A DNA stretch of 64,000 bases from CAYTGR01 sp964437445 (GCA_964437445.1 CAYTGR010000014.1:22704-86703), one strand, 5' to 3'. Counted from the stretch's first letter, positions 42,910 through 51,808 are shown. Notes: generated by a model from the sequence alone, not told the origin. A program made the numbers and translations.

Positions 42910-45180
42910 ATGAGCCAGGAAATCGCGGATCAGCAATCGGACGAAGCGCAGCACGCGCAAGCGTTGGCTGCCAGCGAAGGCCGCTTCCGGATGCTGGCCG
43001 AGAGCAGCCAGGACGGGGTCCTCATCACTGACGGTGAGGGCTGCATCCTCTACGCCAACCCGGCGGCCGCGGCCCTGCTCGGCCATCCTCAGGCCGAACT
43101 GTTGGGACAACCGTGCGGTTTTCCCCTCACCCCAGCACCGAGCGGCCCACTCTCGCTCCCGCCAGGCAACGGCCGGCTCCAGCTGGTTGATGTCCACCTC
43201 AGCGAAACCGGTTGGAACAACGCGCCGGCCTGGCTGGTTCTGCTGCGCCCCCGGCCGCCCCTGCCCATCTCGGTTGCGCCGGAGCAGCACTTTGCCCCAC
43301 CGCCGCCGTCAGTGGAACCGGCAACCTTGCGCTTCACCGACATTGTAAACACGGCCCGGCTCCAACAGCTGATGGGACTCTTCTACCAGGCCACACAAAT
43401 TCCCATCGGGATCATTGATGTAGACGGCACCGTCCTGGTTGGCTCCGGCTGGCAGGAGATCTGCACACGTTTCCACCGTGTTCATCCGGTGACGGCAGCC
43501 CGGTGCCGGGAGAGCGATGCCTACATCCAATCCCACCTGAACGCAGGGAAATACGTCCAGTACAAATGTCAAAACGGCCTCTGGGATATAGCCATTCCCA
43601 TCATAGTGGAAGGCCGGCAGCTGGCCACTCTGTTTGTTGGCCAGTTCTTCTATGCCGACGAACAGCCCGATGAAGCGTTCTTCCGTGCCCAGGCAGAGCA
43701 ATTCGGCTTTGACGTGGAGGCCTATCTGGCCGCGCTCAAACGGATTCGGGTTTTCACCCGCGAGCAAATTCACCACATCATGGAGTACTACGCCGAGTTT
43801 GCACGCCTGCTCGCCGAACTGGGCCATAAGAATCTCCTGTTGGCCCGCGACATGGCCCGGCGCCAGCAGGCCGAACTGGCGCTGTCGGAGACTGAACAGC
43901 GCTTTCGCGCCCTCATTGAGCACGCCACCGATATCATCATCGTCATCGGGCCAGACCGGCAGATCCATTACGTGAGTCCCTCGGTGAAATGGATTCTGGG
44001 CTACGACCCCGACCAGGCGACTCAGTCCAATTGGTTGGCTATCCTGGCCCCCGAGGAAATAGCCAAAATCCGCCTGGTCGCCGCCCAAGCGCTCCAGCAC
44101 CCGGAATTGTCTTTCCCCATTGAAGTACAGGTGCGCCACCGCGACGGCTCCTGGCGCGTGCTGGAAGGAACCGTGCAAAGCCGCTTGGAAGACCCGGTAG
44201 TGAACGGCACCATCGTCATCCTCAACGACGCGACCCACCATCGGCGGACCGAGGCCGCGCTGAGCCGGGCCCGCGACTTCTATCTCTCATTATTGGATAA
44301 GTTCCCCAGTCCGATCTGGCGCACCACGCCCAACGGCAAGGTCAATTACGTCAATCAGGCCTGGATGGAGCTCACCGGCTACTCGCTTGAACAGGCCCGG
44401 GGCGACGGCTGGCTGGAAGCCCTCCACCCTGAGGACCAGCAATACTGCCTGGAAACCTACCTGGAAGCCTTTCACGCCCGGCAGCCCATTGAATTAGAAT
44501 ATCGCCTGCGTCGCCACGATGGCACTTACCGCCGGGTGTTGGACCTGGCCCACCCTTTCACCGACCTGGAAGGGCAATTTGCCGGCTACCTGGGCATCAT
44601 CTACGACCTGACCGAGCGTTACGAGGCCGGGCGGGCACTCCAGGAGAGCCGGGATCTGCTAAACAGCATCTTCAGGGCCGCGCCGGTGGGGATCGGGTTG
44701 ACCGCCGACCGGGTGATACTGGAAGCGAATGACCGGCTCTGTGCGATGGTGGGCTATACCCGCGAGGAACTGGTGGGAAAGAGCGCCCGCCTGCTCTATC
44801 CCACCCAGGAAGAATTTGAGTGGGTCGGCACGGAAAAATACCGGCAGATCGCCGAACGGGGTACTGGCACCGTGGAAACCCGTTGGATTACCCAGGGAGG
44901 ACAGCTGCTGAACGTCCTGCTGAGCTCAACGCCACTGGATCCGCACGATCTAAGCAAAGGAGTTACCTTCACCGCGTTAGACATCACCGCGCGCAAACAG
45001 ACGGAAGCGGCACTCCAGGCCAGCGAGGCCCAATATCGCCTGCTGGCAGAATCCATCAACGACGTAGTCAGTCTGGTAGACCTGGAAACGACACTCTTAT
45101 ACATGAGTCCCTCAATTCAAAAAATTGCCGGCTGGACTCCCGAAGAAATGGTGGGACACAGCGGCCTGGAGTTCGTCTAA
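42910..45180 (+). CDS. PocR/PAS sensor kinase, N-terminal part, ended by an in-frame stop
   Basis: From the ATG at 42910 (GAGGAG six bases upstream; the ATG at 42847 lacks a site) the frame encodes a PAS-like domain, then a PocR-type sensory domain. PocR motifs include LMGLFYQATQIPIGIIDVDG, then Cys-containing ARCRESDAYI and KCQNGLWDIAIPI. PAS2, PAS3 and PAS4 follow, plus the first half of PAS5. Translation stops at TAA 45178-45180 after SGLEFV. PAS domains normally continue here with H/Y-PED. The bases right after the stop encode PEDVPVL in the same frame and complete the domain. The gene is therefore most likely one reading frame of about 1186 codons broken by a point mutation at codon 757. 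Readthrough or a sequence error is the alternative. Confidence 0.8.
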   Translation: MSQEIADQQSDEAQHAQALAASEGRFRMLAESSQDGVLITDGEGCILYANPAAAALLGHPQAELLGQPCGFPLTPAPSGPLSLPPGNGRLQLVDVHLSETGWNNAPAWLVLLRPRPPLPISVAPEQHFAPPPPSVEPATLRFTDIVNTARLQQLMGLFYQATQIPIGIIDVDGTVLVGSGWQEICTRFHRVHPVTAARCRESDAYIQSHLNAGKYVQYKCQNGLWDIAIPIIVEGRQLATLFVGQFFYADEQPDEAFFRAQAEQFGFDVEAYLAALKRIRVFTREQIHHIMEYYAEFARLLAELGHKNLLLARDMARRQQAELALSETEQRFRALIEHATDIIIVIGPDRQIHYVSPSVKWILGYDPDQATQSNWLAILAPEEIAKIRLVAAQALQHPELSFPIEVQVRHRDGSWRVLEGTVQSRLEDPVVNGTIVILNDATHHRRTEAALSRARDFYLSLLDKFPSPIWRTTPNGKVNYVNQAWMELTGYSLEQARGDGWLEALHPEDQQYCLETYLEAFHARQPIELEYRLRRHDGTYRRVLDLAHPFTDLEGQFAGYLGIIYDLTERYEAGRALQESRDLLNSIFRAAPVGIGLTADRVILEANDRLCAMVGYTREELVGKSARLLYPTQEEFEWVGTEKYRQIAERGTGTVETRWITQGGQLLNVLLSSTPLDPHDLSKGVTFTALDITARKQTEAALQASEAQYRLLAESINDVVSLVDLETTLLYMSPSIQKIAGWTPEEMVGHSGLEFV

Positions 45181-45195
45181 CCTGAGGATGTTCCG

Positions 45196-46470
45196 GTGCT
45201 AACCAACCTGTTAGAAAGCCGGGGCAAACAGGGGCTGGATTCTACCGCTCAATGGCGCCTCCGCTGCCGGGACGGCTCCTACATCTGGCTGGAAACCTAC
45301 ACCCACGTGATCCTGGATGAGGCCGGGCAACCTTACCGCCTGGCGCTCTCTTCCCGCGACATCACCGCGCGCCGGCAGGCCGAGGCCACGCTGATAGAAA
45401 GTGAGGCTCTCCAACGGGCGCTGCTCCAGGCCCTGCCCGACCAGATTTTGTTGCTTGACCGGGAGGGGCGCATCCAGGATTATCACGCCCTGCACCGGGA
45501 CGACCAGCTCCTGCCCACCGCCGGCTTCCAGCACCAGCATTACACCGACCTGCTGCCGCCGGAACTGAGCATTCCCCTCAGCGACCTCTGGTCCCAGCTC
45601 TGGGAAACCGGCCAGATTCAACACTTTGAGTACCCTTTCCCGGACGAAACGGGCCAGCTCCGCTACTACGAAGCCCGTTTGGCGCTCTGTGGAGCCGACA
45701 AGCTGCTCTGCATCGTGCGCGACGTGACCGACCGCGAACAGGCCAGGCGACAAACGAAGCGTCTGATCGCCGAGCTCCAGGCCACGAACCATCAATTGCA
45801 CGAATCCAACCGCCTCAAAACGCTGTTCGCCGAAGCCATCAGCTACGAATCCGGCAACCCGCTCTCCATCATGCAAGGATACACCGACCTGCTGGCCGAA
45901 TCGCTCAGCGACGAGGGGTGCTTGAGCGCCGTGCAGGCCATCCAGACCCAAATCGCTGCCTTGCGCCAGATCATCCAGGACGCCAACCATTACATCCGGC
46001 TGGATGCTTTAGGAGACCAGGAGCGGGTTCCCACCGATCTGAACGATCTCTTCCGCGCCGCGTTGCGAGAGTTGGAACCGGTGCTGGCAGCCGCCCACTT
46101 GCAGGTGAACTATGCCCCACAGTCCCCCCAAGTGGCCCCGGTAAGTCCCGCCCTGATCAGCTATCTCTTCAACCGCTTGCTGAACAACGCAATCAAAAAC
46201 TCCCCCCCGGGCGGCCGGATAGCAGTGAACATCGTAGAACTGTCCCAGGCTTTCAGAATTTACATCAAAGACTGGGGCCAGAGAGACACCGGGGAAAAGA
46301 AAACAGGTCTTGCGACCCGCCTGGAACAGGGCGAGTGGCCCAGCCTCAGAAATCATGCCCTGGGGCTGACCATTCTGCGACGGATTGTGGTGCTCCATCA
46401 CGGCCGCCTGTGGTGGGAAGAAAATCCAGAAGGCGGTAATCTCTTCTGCCTGGAACTGCCGAAATCCTGA
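45196..46470 (+). CDS. C-terminal part of the broken PocR/PAS kinase: PAS and degenerate kinase core
   Basis: This is in the same frame as 42910-45180, directly after the stop; the GTG at 45196 is only a nominal start. It encodes the rest of PAS5 (CRDGSYIWLETYTHVILDEA, DITARRQAE), PAS6, and a HisKA/HATPase-like end. The phosphoacceptor position is Tyr (TAC 45844-45846; ISYESGNPLS instead of SHELRTPL). The N box survives (LLNNAIKNSP). The DxGxG box is lost (KDWGQRDTG), and the G2 box reads NHALGLTIL instead of GTGLGLAI. Autophosphorylation should be impossible. It is probably a decaying pseudogene, or a pseudokinase if readthrough occurs. Confidence 0.78.
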   Translation: MLTNLLESRGKQGLDSTAQWRLRCRDGSYIWLETYTHVILDEAGQPYRLALSSRDITARRQAEATLIESEALQRALLQALPDQILLLDREGRIQDYHALHRDDQLLPTAGFQHQHYTDLLPPELSIPLSDLWSQLWETGQIQHFEYPFPDETGQLRYYEARLALCGADKLLCIVRDVTDREQARRQTKRLIAELQATNHQLHESNRLKTLFAEAISYESGNPLSIMQGYTDLLAESLSDEGCLSAVQAIQTQIAALRQIIQDANHYIRLDALGDQERVPTDLNDLFRAALRELEPVLAAAHLQVNYAPQSPQVAPVSPALISYLFNRLLNNAIKNSPPGGRIAVNIVELSQAFRIYIKDWGQRDTGEKKTGLATRLEQGEWPSLRNHALGLTILRRIVVLHHGRLWWEENPEGGNLFCLELPKS

Positions 46471-46517
46471 AAGTGCTACGGCGTGCCTTTAATCGTCAGA
46501 AATATGGAGGTTTAACT

Positions 46518-46546
46518 TTGACATGCCTCCAGCAAGGCGGTACAAT
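46518..46546 (+). promoter_or_regulatory. Strong sigma-70 promoter of the serine operon
   Basis: TTGACA (46518-46523), a 17-base spacer and TACAAT (46541-46546). Transcription should start near 46553, giving a leader of about 158 bases before the ATG at 46711. I see no clear riboswitch in that leader. Confidence 0.8.
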
Positions 46547-46710
46547 GAGGATAGAGCAAGTTGTCTGACCACTTTGAAATCCTGGGAACAGTGAGTTGGC
46601 CGGTGTTCGGTGGGCAATCGCTCAAATTTACCCATCCCGAGCCTTAAATTCCGACACCCATCATTGCTCACTGATCCCTTATCACTTAATCCTTAAAGGA
46701 GGGTTGCAGT

Positions 46711-47787
46711 ATGTACAAAAAACTCTTTATTCCCGGGCCGACCCACGTGCGCGACGAGATTTTGCAGGCGCAGACCCACCCGATGATCGGCCACCGCAGC
46801 AAGGCCTATTCCGATCTCCAGGCCTCCGTCACTCCCAAACTCCAGCAGCTGCTCTACACGCAACAGCCGGTCTTCATCTATGCCAGCTCGGGTACCGGCG
46901 TGATGGAGGGTGCCATCCGCCAGGCCGTGCGGCCCGGCAAGCGCGCGCTCGTCACCGTCTGCGGCGCTTTCTCCAAGCGCTGGCACGAAGTTGCCGTCGG
47001 CAACGGCATCCCCACCGATGAACTGGATGTCCCCTGGGGCCAGGGCTTCACGCCGGAGATGGTCGTGGAAGCCTTAGGCAAAGCCGATTACGACGCCGTC
47101 ACCATCACCATGAACGAGACCTCCACCGGCGTCCAGAACCCGGTGGCCGAGATCACCGCCGCCGTCCGCGCCGCTTACCCCGAGGTCGTCGTGCTGGTGG
47201 ATGCCGTCTCCTGCATGGCCGGCGTCAAGATTGAATTTGATGCCTGGGACCTGGATGTGGTGCTGGCCAGCTCGCAGAAATGCTTTGCGCTCCCCCCCGG
47301 CCTGACCATCGCGGCTGTCAGCGAACGGATGCTCAAGCGCGCCGGCGAAGTTCCCAACCGGGGCTACTATTTTGACTTCCTGGACATGCTCAAGTATTAC
47401 AAGAAGAACCAGACCCCGGCCACGCCCGCCATCAGCCTCATCTATGCGCTGGATAAGCAGATGGATGACATCCTGGCCGAAGGGCTGGAGGCGCGCTGGG
47501 CCCGCCACCGCGAGATGGCCCACCTGGTGCAGGATTGGACCCGCAAGTACTGGAGCCTCTACGCCGATGAGCGCTTCCTCTCCCTCACCGTCACCACCGC
47601 CAACAACACGCGGGGCATCGTCGTCGCCGATCTCAACAAAGAGCTGGGCAATCGCGGCGCCTCCATCTCCGACGGCTACGGCGATCTCAAGCAGAAGACC
47701 TTCCGCATTGCCCACATGGGCGACCTGACCGTGGCCGACATCCAGTGGCTGCTGGGCCAGATCAACGAGATCCTGGGGCTGGAGTAG
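46711..47787 (+). CDS. Class V aminotransferase (phosphoserine / alanine-glyoxylate type)
   Basis: The 358-residue PLP enzyme has the family opening LFIPGPTHVRDEIL, the substrate loop YASSGTGVMEGAIRQAV, the cofactor aspartate in VVLVDAVSCMAG, and the PLP lysine in LASSQKCFALPPGL. Such enzymes act as serine-pyruvate, alanine-glyoxylate or, in several phyla, phosphoserine aminotransferases. The next gene encodes a phosphoglycerate dehydrogenase, so conversion of 3-phosphohydroxypyruvate to phosphoserine is the best inference. AAAGGAGG lies before the ATG. It is the first gene of a three-gene unit. Confidence 0.85.
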   Translation: MYKKLFIPGPTHVRDEILQAQTHPMIGHRSKAYSDLQASVTPKLQQLLYTQQPVFIYASSGTGVMEGAIRQAVRPGKRALVTVCGAFSKRWHEVAVGNGIPTDELDVPWGQGFTPEMVVEALGKADYDAVTITMNETSTGVQNPVAEITAAVRAAYPEVVVLVDAVSCMAGVKIEFDAWDLDVVLASSQKCFALPPGLTIAAVSERMLKRAGEVPNRGYYFDFLDMLKYYKKNQTPATPAISLIYALDKQMDDILAEGLEARWARHREMAHLVQDWTRKYWSLYADERFLSLTVTTANNTRGIVVADLNKELGNRGASISDGYGDLKQKTFRIAHMGDLTVADIQWLLGQINEILGLE

Positions 47788-47788
47788 A

Positions 47789-47851
47789 ACGTGAGACGTG
47801 AAGCGTGAAGCGTGAGACGTGAAACGTGAAACGTGAGACGTGAAGCGTGAA
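47789..47851. repeat. Nine 7-base tandem units between operon genes
   Basis: Nine heptamers, all RCGTGAR (ACGTGAG, ACGTGAA, GCGTGAA, GCGTGAG and repeats), start one base after the aminotransferase stop codon and fill most of the 99-base gap to the dehydrogenase gene. Confidence 0.9.
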
Positions 47852-47886
47852 ATGCAAGACACAAGAGGCAGTAAAAAGGAGACCCT

Positions 47887-48807
47887 ATGGCTAAAGTGCT
47901 GATTTGTGACCCGGTGGACGCCGAAGCCGTGGCGCGGATGCGCGCGGCCGGCCTGGAAGTAGATGTCAAGGATACCATCACGCCCGAAGAGCTGGCACAG
48001 GTGATCGCCGCTTACGATGGGATGGTCGTCCGCAGCCGGACGAAGGTGCGCCAGCCGCTCATTGACCAGGCCACCCGCCTCAAGCTGATCGTCCGGGGCG
48101 GGGTGGGCCTGGACACGATTGATGCCGACTACGCCCGCAGCAAGGGCATCAAAGTGCTCAACACGCCGCGCGCCAACTCCGCCGCCGTCGCCGAACTGGT
48201 CATCGGCCTCATGCTGACCCTGGCCCGCCACATCACCGTGGCCGATAGCACGATGAAGGCCGGCAAATGGGAGAAGAAAGCCCTGGAAGGGACCGAGATC
48301 GCCGGCAAGACCTTAGGGCTGATCGGCTACGGGCGCATCGGCAAACTGACCGCCGAAAAGGCCCTGGCCTTAGGCATGAGCGTGCTGGCCTACGATCCCT
48401 ACGTGACCATCACCGACCCGGGCGTACAGCCGGCCACGCTGGAAGAAATCCTGCGCGCCGCCGACTACATCTCGCTGCACGTCACCATCACCCCGGAGAC
48501 CAAAGGGATGATCGGCGCGGCACAGCTGGCCCAGATGAAGCCCACCGCCTACCTCATCAACGCCGCACGCGGGGGCGTCGTGGATGAAGCGGCCCTCTAC
48601 GAAGCGCTCGTCGCCAAACAGATCGCCGGCGCGGCGCTGGATGTCTTCACCGAGGAGCCGCCCAAGAGCGAGACGCTGCTCAAGCTGCTCGCCCTCCCCA
48701 ACCTGGTCGCCCTCCCCCACCTGGGCGCCTCCACCGTGGAGGCCCTGGCCCGCGTCGGCGGCGAGGTAGCCGACCTGGTCATCACCTTCTTCCAGGAGCA
48801 GGCATAA
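47887..48807 (+). CDS. serA: D-3-phosphoglycerate dehydrogenase, short form
   Basis: The 306-residue protein has the D-2-hydroxyacid dehydrogenase layout: VRSRTKVRQPLIDQA and RGGVGLDTIDADYA, an NAD-binding GYGRIGKLTAEKALAL, an arginine in NAARGGVVDEAALYEAL, and a catalytic His in LPHLGASTVEALARVG. It lacks the C-terminal ACT regulatory domain of long SerA forms, so serine feedback by that route is absent. AAAAGGAGA precedes the ATG. The next gene starts two bases after its stop. With the aminotransferase upstream it should carry out the first steps of serine synthesis from 3-phosphoglycerate. Confidence 0.88.
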   Translation: MAKVLICDPVDAEAVARMRAAGLEVDVKDTITPEELAQVIAAYDGMVVRSRTKVRQPLIDQATRLKLIVRGGVGLDTIDADYARSKGIKVLNTPRANSAAVAELVIGLMLTLARHITVADSTMKAGKWEKKALEGTEIAGKTLGLIGYGRIGKLTAEKALALGMSVLAYDPYVTITDPGVQPATLEEILRAADYISLHVTITPETKGMIGAAQLAQMKPTAYLINAARGGVVDEAALYEALVAKQIAGAALDVFTEEPPKSETLLKLLALPNLVALPHLGASTVEALARVGGEVADLVITFFQEQA

Positions 48808-48809
48808 CC

Positions 48810-50126
48810 ATGGCTACCATCCGTCCTTTCCGTGGGCTGCGCTACAACCCGGCGAAGATCGCCGACCTGTCGGCAGTCATCACCCAACCCTACGACCGCA
48901 TCCACGACCCGGAACAGGCCGCCTATTACGCGCTGCATCCCTACAACTTCTGCCGCATTGATATGGGCCTGCGCGAGCCAGACGAACCCGACAACAACGT
49001 CTACACGCGCGCCCGCGCCTACGCCCAGACCTGGCAGGCCGAGCAGATCCTCATCCGCGACCCCCAGCCCGTCCTCTACGCGCTGGAACAGGTCTCGGTA
49101 GCCCCCGACGGGCAGACCTATACCCGTCGCGCCTTCACCGCCGCTTTAGAGTTGACCCGCTTTGACGAAGGGATCATCCTGCCGCACGAGCGAACGCTGA
49201 GCGGCCCCAAGGCCGACCGGCTCAACCTGACCCGCGTCACGCAGACCTACTGGGGACACATCTTCATCCTCTACCCCGACGCCGAAAACCGGATCAACGC
49301 GCTGCTGGAGCCTTACCTGCAAGCGCACCCGCCCTTCGTCGCCCGCGAGCAGGTGATTGAGCCAGCCGTGGAGCAACGCTTCTGGGTCGTGGACGATCCG
49401 GCCCTGGTCGCCGCGATCACCGCCGAGATGGCGCCCAAGCGCAACCTGATCATCGCCGACGGCCATCACCGCTACGAAACCGCGCTCAACTACCGCGATG
49501 AGATGCGCGCCGCGCATCCTGAAGCACCGGCCAACGCGGCCTTCAACTACGCCCTCGCCACCTTTGTCAGCATGAGCGATCCGGGGCTGGTCATCCTGCC
49601 CACGCACCGGCTCATCCATTCCTACAGCCGGATGACAGCCGCCGAACTCCTGGTCGTGCTGGAGCCGTACTTTGTCGTGGAGCCGGTCGCCGACCGGGCG
49701 GCGCTGGAGGCCGGCCTGCGCGCCGCCACCGCCGAGCACCCGCGCTTCGGCTTCTACGACGGGCGCTACCACCTGCTCACCCTGCGCACACTGGACGCCA
49801 TGGCGCAGCTCGTGCCCGACCGCGCCCCCTCCTGGCGCGCGCTGGACGTCGCCATCCTGCACGAGCTCATCCTGGAGCACGTCATGGGATTGACGAAAGA
49901 GAGCGTCGCGCGCAAAGAGAACCTGGACTACCTGCGCGATCCCGAACCCGGCTACCGGGCAGTCGCCGAGGGGCGCGCCAACTTCCTCTTCCTGCTCAAC
50001 GGCACGCGCATGGACCATGTCCGCGCCTGCACCGAGGCGGGCGAGAAAATGCCGCAGAAATCCACCGACTTCTACCCCAAAGTCATCAGCGGCCTGGTTT
50101 CGCTGCCCCTGACCGGGACGATTTAA
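48810..50126 (+). CDS. DUF1015 family protein
   Basis: The 438-residue protein has the full DUF1015 pattern: IRPFRGLRYNP at the start, VITQPYDRI, the region LPHERTLSGPKADRLNLTRV, the conserved IIADGHHRYETALNYRDE, and the C-terminal NFLFLLNGTRMDHV and GEKMPQKSTDFYPKVISGLV. The family's reaction is not settled. I recall it occurring beside serA and aminotransferase genes in other bacteria. Its two-base spacing from serA supports a role in serine metabolism, perhaps replacing a missing phosphoserine phosphatase; that role is inference. Confidence 0.85.
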   Translation: MATIRPFRGLRYNPAKIADLSAVITQPYDRIHDPEQAAYYALHPYNFCRIDMGLREPDEPDNNVYTRARAYAQTWQAEQILIRDPQPVLYALEQVSVAPDGQTYTRRAFTAALELTRFDEGIILPHERTLSGPKADRLNLTRVTQTYWGHIFILYPDAENRINALLEPYLQAHPPFVAREQVIEPAVEQRFWVVDDPALVAAITAEMAPKRNLIIADGHHRYETALNYRDEMRAAHPEAPANAAFNYALATFVSMSDPGLVILPTHRLIHSYSRMTAAELLVVLEPYFVVEPVADRAALEAGLRAATAEHPRFGFYDGRYHLLTLRTLDAMAQLVPDRAPSWRALDVAILHELILEHVMGLTKESVARKENLDYLRDPEPGYRAVAEGRANFLFLLNGTRMDHVRACTEAGEKMPQKSTDFYPKVISGLVSLPLTGTI

Positions 50127-50136
50127 GCCTCAGACC

Positions 50137-50174
50137 ACGGGGCGGGCCTTACCATGGGCCCGCCCCGTACTTTT
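50137..50174 (+). terminator. Intrinsic terminator of the serine operon
   Basis: ACGGGGCGGGCC (50137-50148) pairs perfectly with GGCCCGCCCCGT (50157-50168) and is followed by ACTTTT. The next gene's ATG lies only six bases past the T-run. Confidence 0.85.
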
Positions 50175-50180
50175 GCTGCG

Positions 50181-50846
50181 ATGCCGCCGATTCAATACAT
50201 CCTTTTTGACCTGGACGACACGCTCTACAATCCCGCCCTCCACCTCTTTGGCGAGATCGGCGTGCGGATTGAGAGCTGGCTGGCCCGCACCCTGGGACTG
50301 ACCACGGAGGAGGCACGGAACCTGCGCCGCGAGTACTACCTGGCCTACGGCACCACCTTGATGGGCTTGCAACGACACCACCCTGGCGTGGATTTAGAGG
50401 ATTACCTGGCCGCCGTCCACGATGTGCCCAATGTGGCAGATTACCTCGCCCCCGACCCGGCGCTGGCGGCTATGTTAGCGCGGCTGGCGATCCCCAAGAT
50501 CATCTTTACCAATGCCATTGTGGAATGGGCGGAGAAGATCCTGAACCAGCTGGCCGTGCGCGACCAATTCGCCGCGATTGTGGACGTGCGGGAGACGGGT
50601 TACGTCTCCAAACCATGGCCGGCCGCCTACGAGGCGGTCCTGGCGCGGTTGGGGGTTTCCGGCCCGGCCTGCATCTTAGTGGACGACCAGCCACGCAACT
50701 TGCAGGGCGGTGCCACCTTCGGGATGCGCACCGTCCTGGTCCGCCCCGACGGCGTGCCGGGCGACGGCGTGGAATTCGCCGCCCCTGACATCCTGACCGC
50801 CGAGCCGCTCCTCCAGGCGCTGTTACGGGATCACGATCCCGTGTAG
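50181..50846 (+). CDS. HAD-superfamily pyrimidine 5'-nucleotidase (SDT1-like)
   Basis: The 221-residue protein has HAD motif I FDLDDTLYNP near the start, motif II in IIFTNAIVEWA, the lysine in YVSKPWPAAYEAVL and motif IV ILVDDQPRNLQGG. The helical cap and the FDLDDTLY signature match the pyrimidine 5'-nucleotidase subgroup, which removes phosphate from nucleoside monophosphates. An in-frame ATG at 50154 falls inside the terminator stem of the previous operon, so 50181 is chosen, although no Shine-Dalgarno site precedes it. Its last 24 bases overlap the end of the convergent acetyltransferase gene. A phosphoserine phosphatase role cannot be excluded from position alone. Confidence 0.82.
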   Translation: MPPIQYILFDLDDTLYNPALHLFGEIGVRIESWLARTLGLTTEEARNLRREYYLAYGTTLMGLQRHHPGVDLEDYLAAVHDVPNVADYLAPDPALAAMLARLAIPKIIFTNAIVEWAEKILNQLAVRDQFAAIVDVRETGYVSKPWPAAYEAVLARLGVSGPACILVDDQPRNLQGGATFGMRTVLVRPDGVPGDGVEFAAPDILTAEPLLQALLRDHDPV

Positions 50847-51344
50847 CTCCTTGCGCAGGGGATACACCGTCGTCCCGTCGGGCTGCGCTTCCGGCTCCCC
50901 GACGATCTGATAGCCCTGCCGCTGCCAGAAACGAATCGCCACCGGGTTATTCACCTGCACGGCACTCAAGACGGCCGTCACCTGCGGCGCTTGCTGCTGG
51001 ATGGCGGCCTCCACCAGCCGCACGACGTGCGCGCCCAGTCCAGCGCTGCGATAAGGTCGGGCGATCATCAATAGCTCCAGGAAAGCATGTTCGGGGCAAC
51101 CGCCGAATCCTGCCGGAACGAAATCCACCACGCCCAGCAACACCCCCCGGTCATCCACAATCCCGTAGAATGTCCCGCCCACGTTCGCCGAATGGCGGAG
51201 GTCCGCTTGCACCATCTCTGGCGAGGCGCAGGGTTCCGGCCCCAAAGCCAGGAAATCCTCACACTGGCGGTACACCTCCAGCAATGCATTATAATCGGCA
51301 TCCCCTACCGGCTGCAGAAAAACCCCGATTTGCCCTTCAACCAT
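50823..51344 (-). CDS. GNAT-family N-acetyltransferase
   Basis: The 173-residue protein shows the GNAT core: GTFYGIVDDRGVLLGVVDFV (strands 2-3), AFLELLMIARPYRSAGLGAHV (motif A; acetyl-CoA turn), then VLSAVQVNNPVAIRFWQRQG, with a glycine after the final helix. The ATG at 51344 has GGAG six bases upstream; the GTG at 51356 is less likely. The gene lies after the rplL terminator on the same strand, so it needs its own promoter, which I did not find. Its 3' end overlaps the HAD gene tail to tail. Substrate unknown. Confidence 0.8.
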   Translation of the reverse strand: MVEGQIGVFLQPVGDADYNALLEVYRQCEDFLALGPEPCASPEMVQADLRHSANVGGTFYGIVDDRGVLLGVVDFVPAGFGGCPEHAFLELLMIARPYRSAGLGAHVVRLVEAAIQQQAPQVTAVLSAVQVNNPVAIRFWQRQGYQIVGEPEAQPDGTTVYPLRKELHGIVIP

Positions 51345-51364
51345 GCTTTGCTCCACAAAAAAAC

Positions 51365-51396
51365 AAAAGGGAGACGCCAGGTAGCGTCTCCCTTTT
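51365..51396 (-). terminator. Intrinsic terminator of the ribosomal protein operon
   Basis: AAAAGGGAGACGC and GCGTCTCCCTTTT form a perfect 13-base-pair stem. On the minus strand it is followed by TTTTGTTTTTTT. It lies 26 bases after the rplL stop. Confidence 0.92.
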
Positions 51397-51421
51397 GGGT
51401 AAAGCTTAGGATCAACCAGAA

Positions 51422-51808
51422 TTACTTCAGCACAGCCATCGCGCCGACAGCTTCCAGCTTACCCTTGGCGTCCTCGGCCACTTCCTTGGAAACGGCGGTC
51501 AGGACGGTCGCCGGAGCGCCTTCCACCAGTTCCTTGGCTTCCTTCAGGCCCAAGTTAGTCAGCTGGCGCACGACCTTGATGACCTCAATCTTCTTAGCGC
51601 CGACTTCCTTCAGGACGACGTCAAATTCGGTCTGCTCTTCCACCGGCTCGGCCGCGGCGGCCGCGCCCGCCGCCGGGGCGGCTGCCACCATCGCTACCGG
51701 AGCTGCAGCGCTGACGCCGAGCTTCTCTTCCAACATCTTGACCAGCTGCGAGGCCTCAATCAGGCTCAGGCTGCTGATTTCTTCCACGAGTTTCGCTAAA
51801 TCTGCCAT
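51422..51808 (-). CDS. rplL: Ribosomal protein L7/L12
   Basis: The 128-residue protein has the N-terminal dimer/L10-binding helices (LAKLVEEISSLSLIEASQLV), an Ala-rich hinge near residues 35-58, and the C-terminal factor-binding domain (EFDVVLKEVGAKKIEVIKVV, LGLKEAKELVEGAP). It forms the stalk that recruits translation GTPases. AGGAGG precedes the ATG. Last gene of the rplKAJL series, 49 bases after rplJ. Confidence 0.97.
   Translation of the reverse strand: MADLAKLVEEISSLSLIEASQLVKMLEEKLGVSAAAPVAMVAAAPAAGAAAAAEPVEEQTEFDVVLKEVGAKKIEVIKVVRQLTNLGLKEAKELVEGAPATVLTAVSKEVAEDAKGKLEAVGAMAVLK

Noticed and set aside
39268..46470. Receiver-PAS protein and the PocR kinase as one broken gene
   Set aside because: A stop codon, 171 bases of non-coding sequence and a good ribosome-binding site separate them, and the second has its own complete N-terminal domain.
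47789..47851. Possible CRISPR array
   Set aside because: Units are 7 bases with no spacers; no cas genes are in the window.
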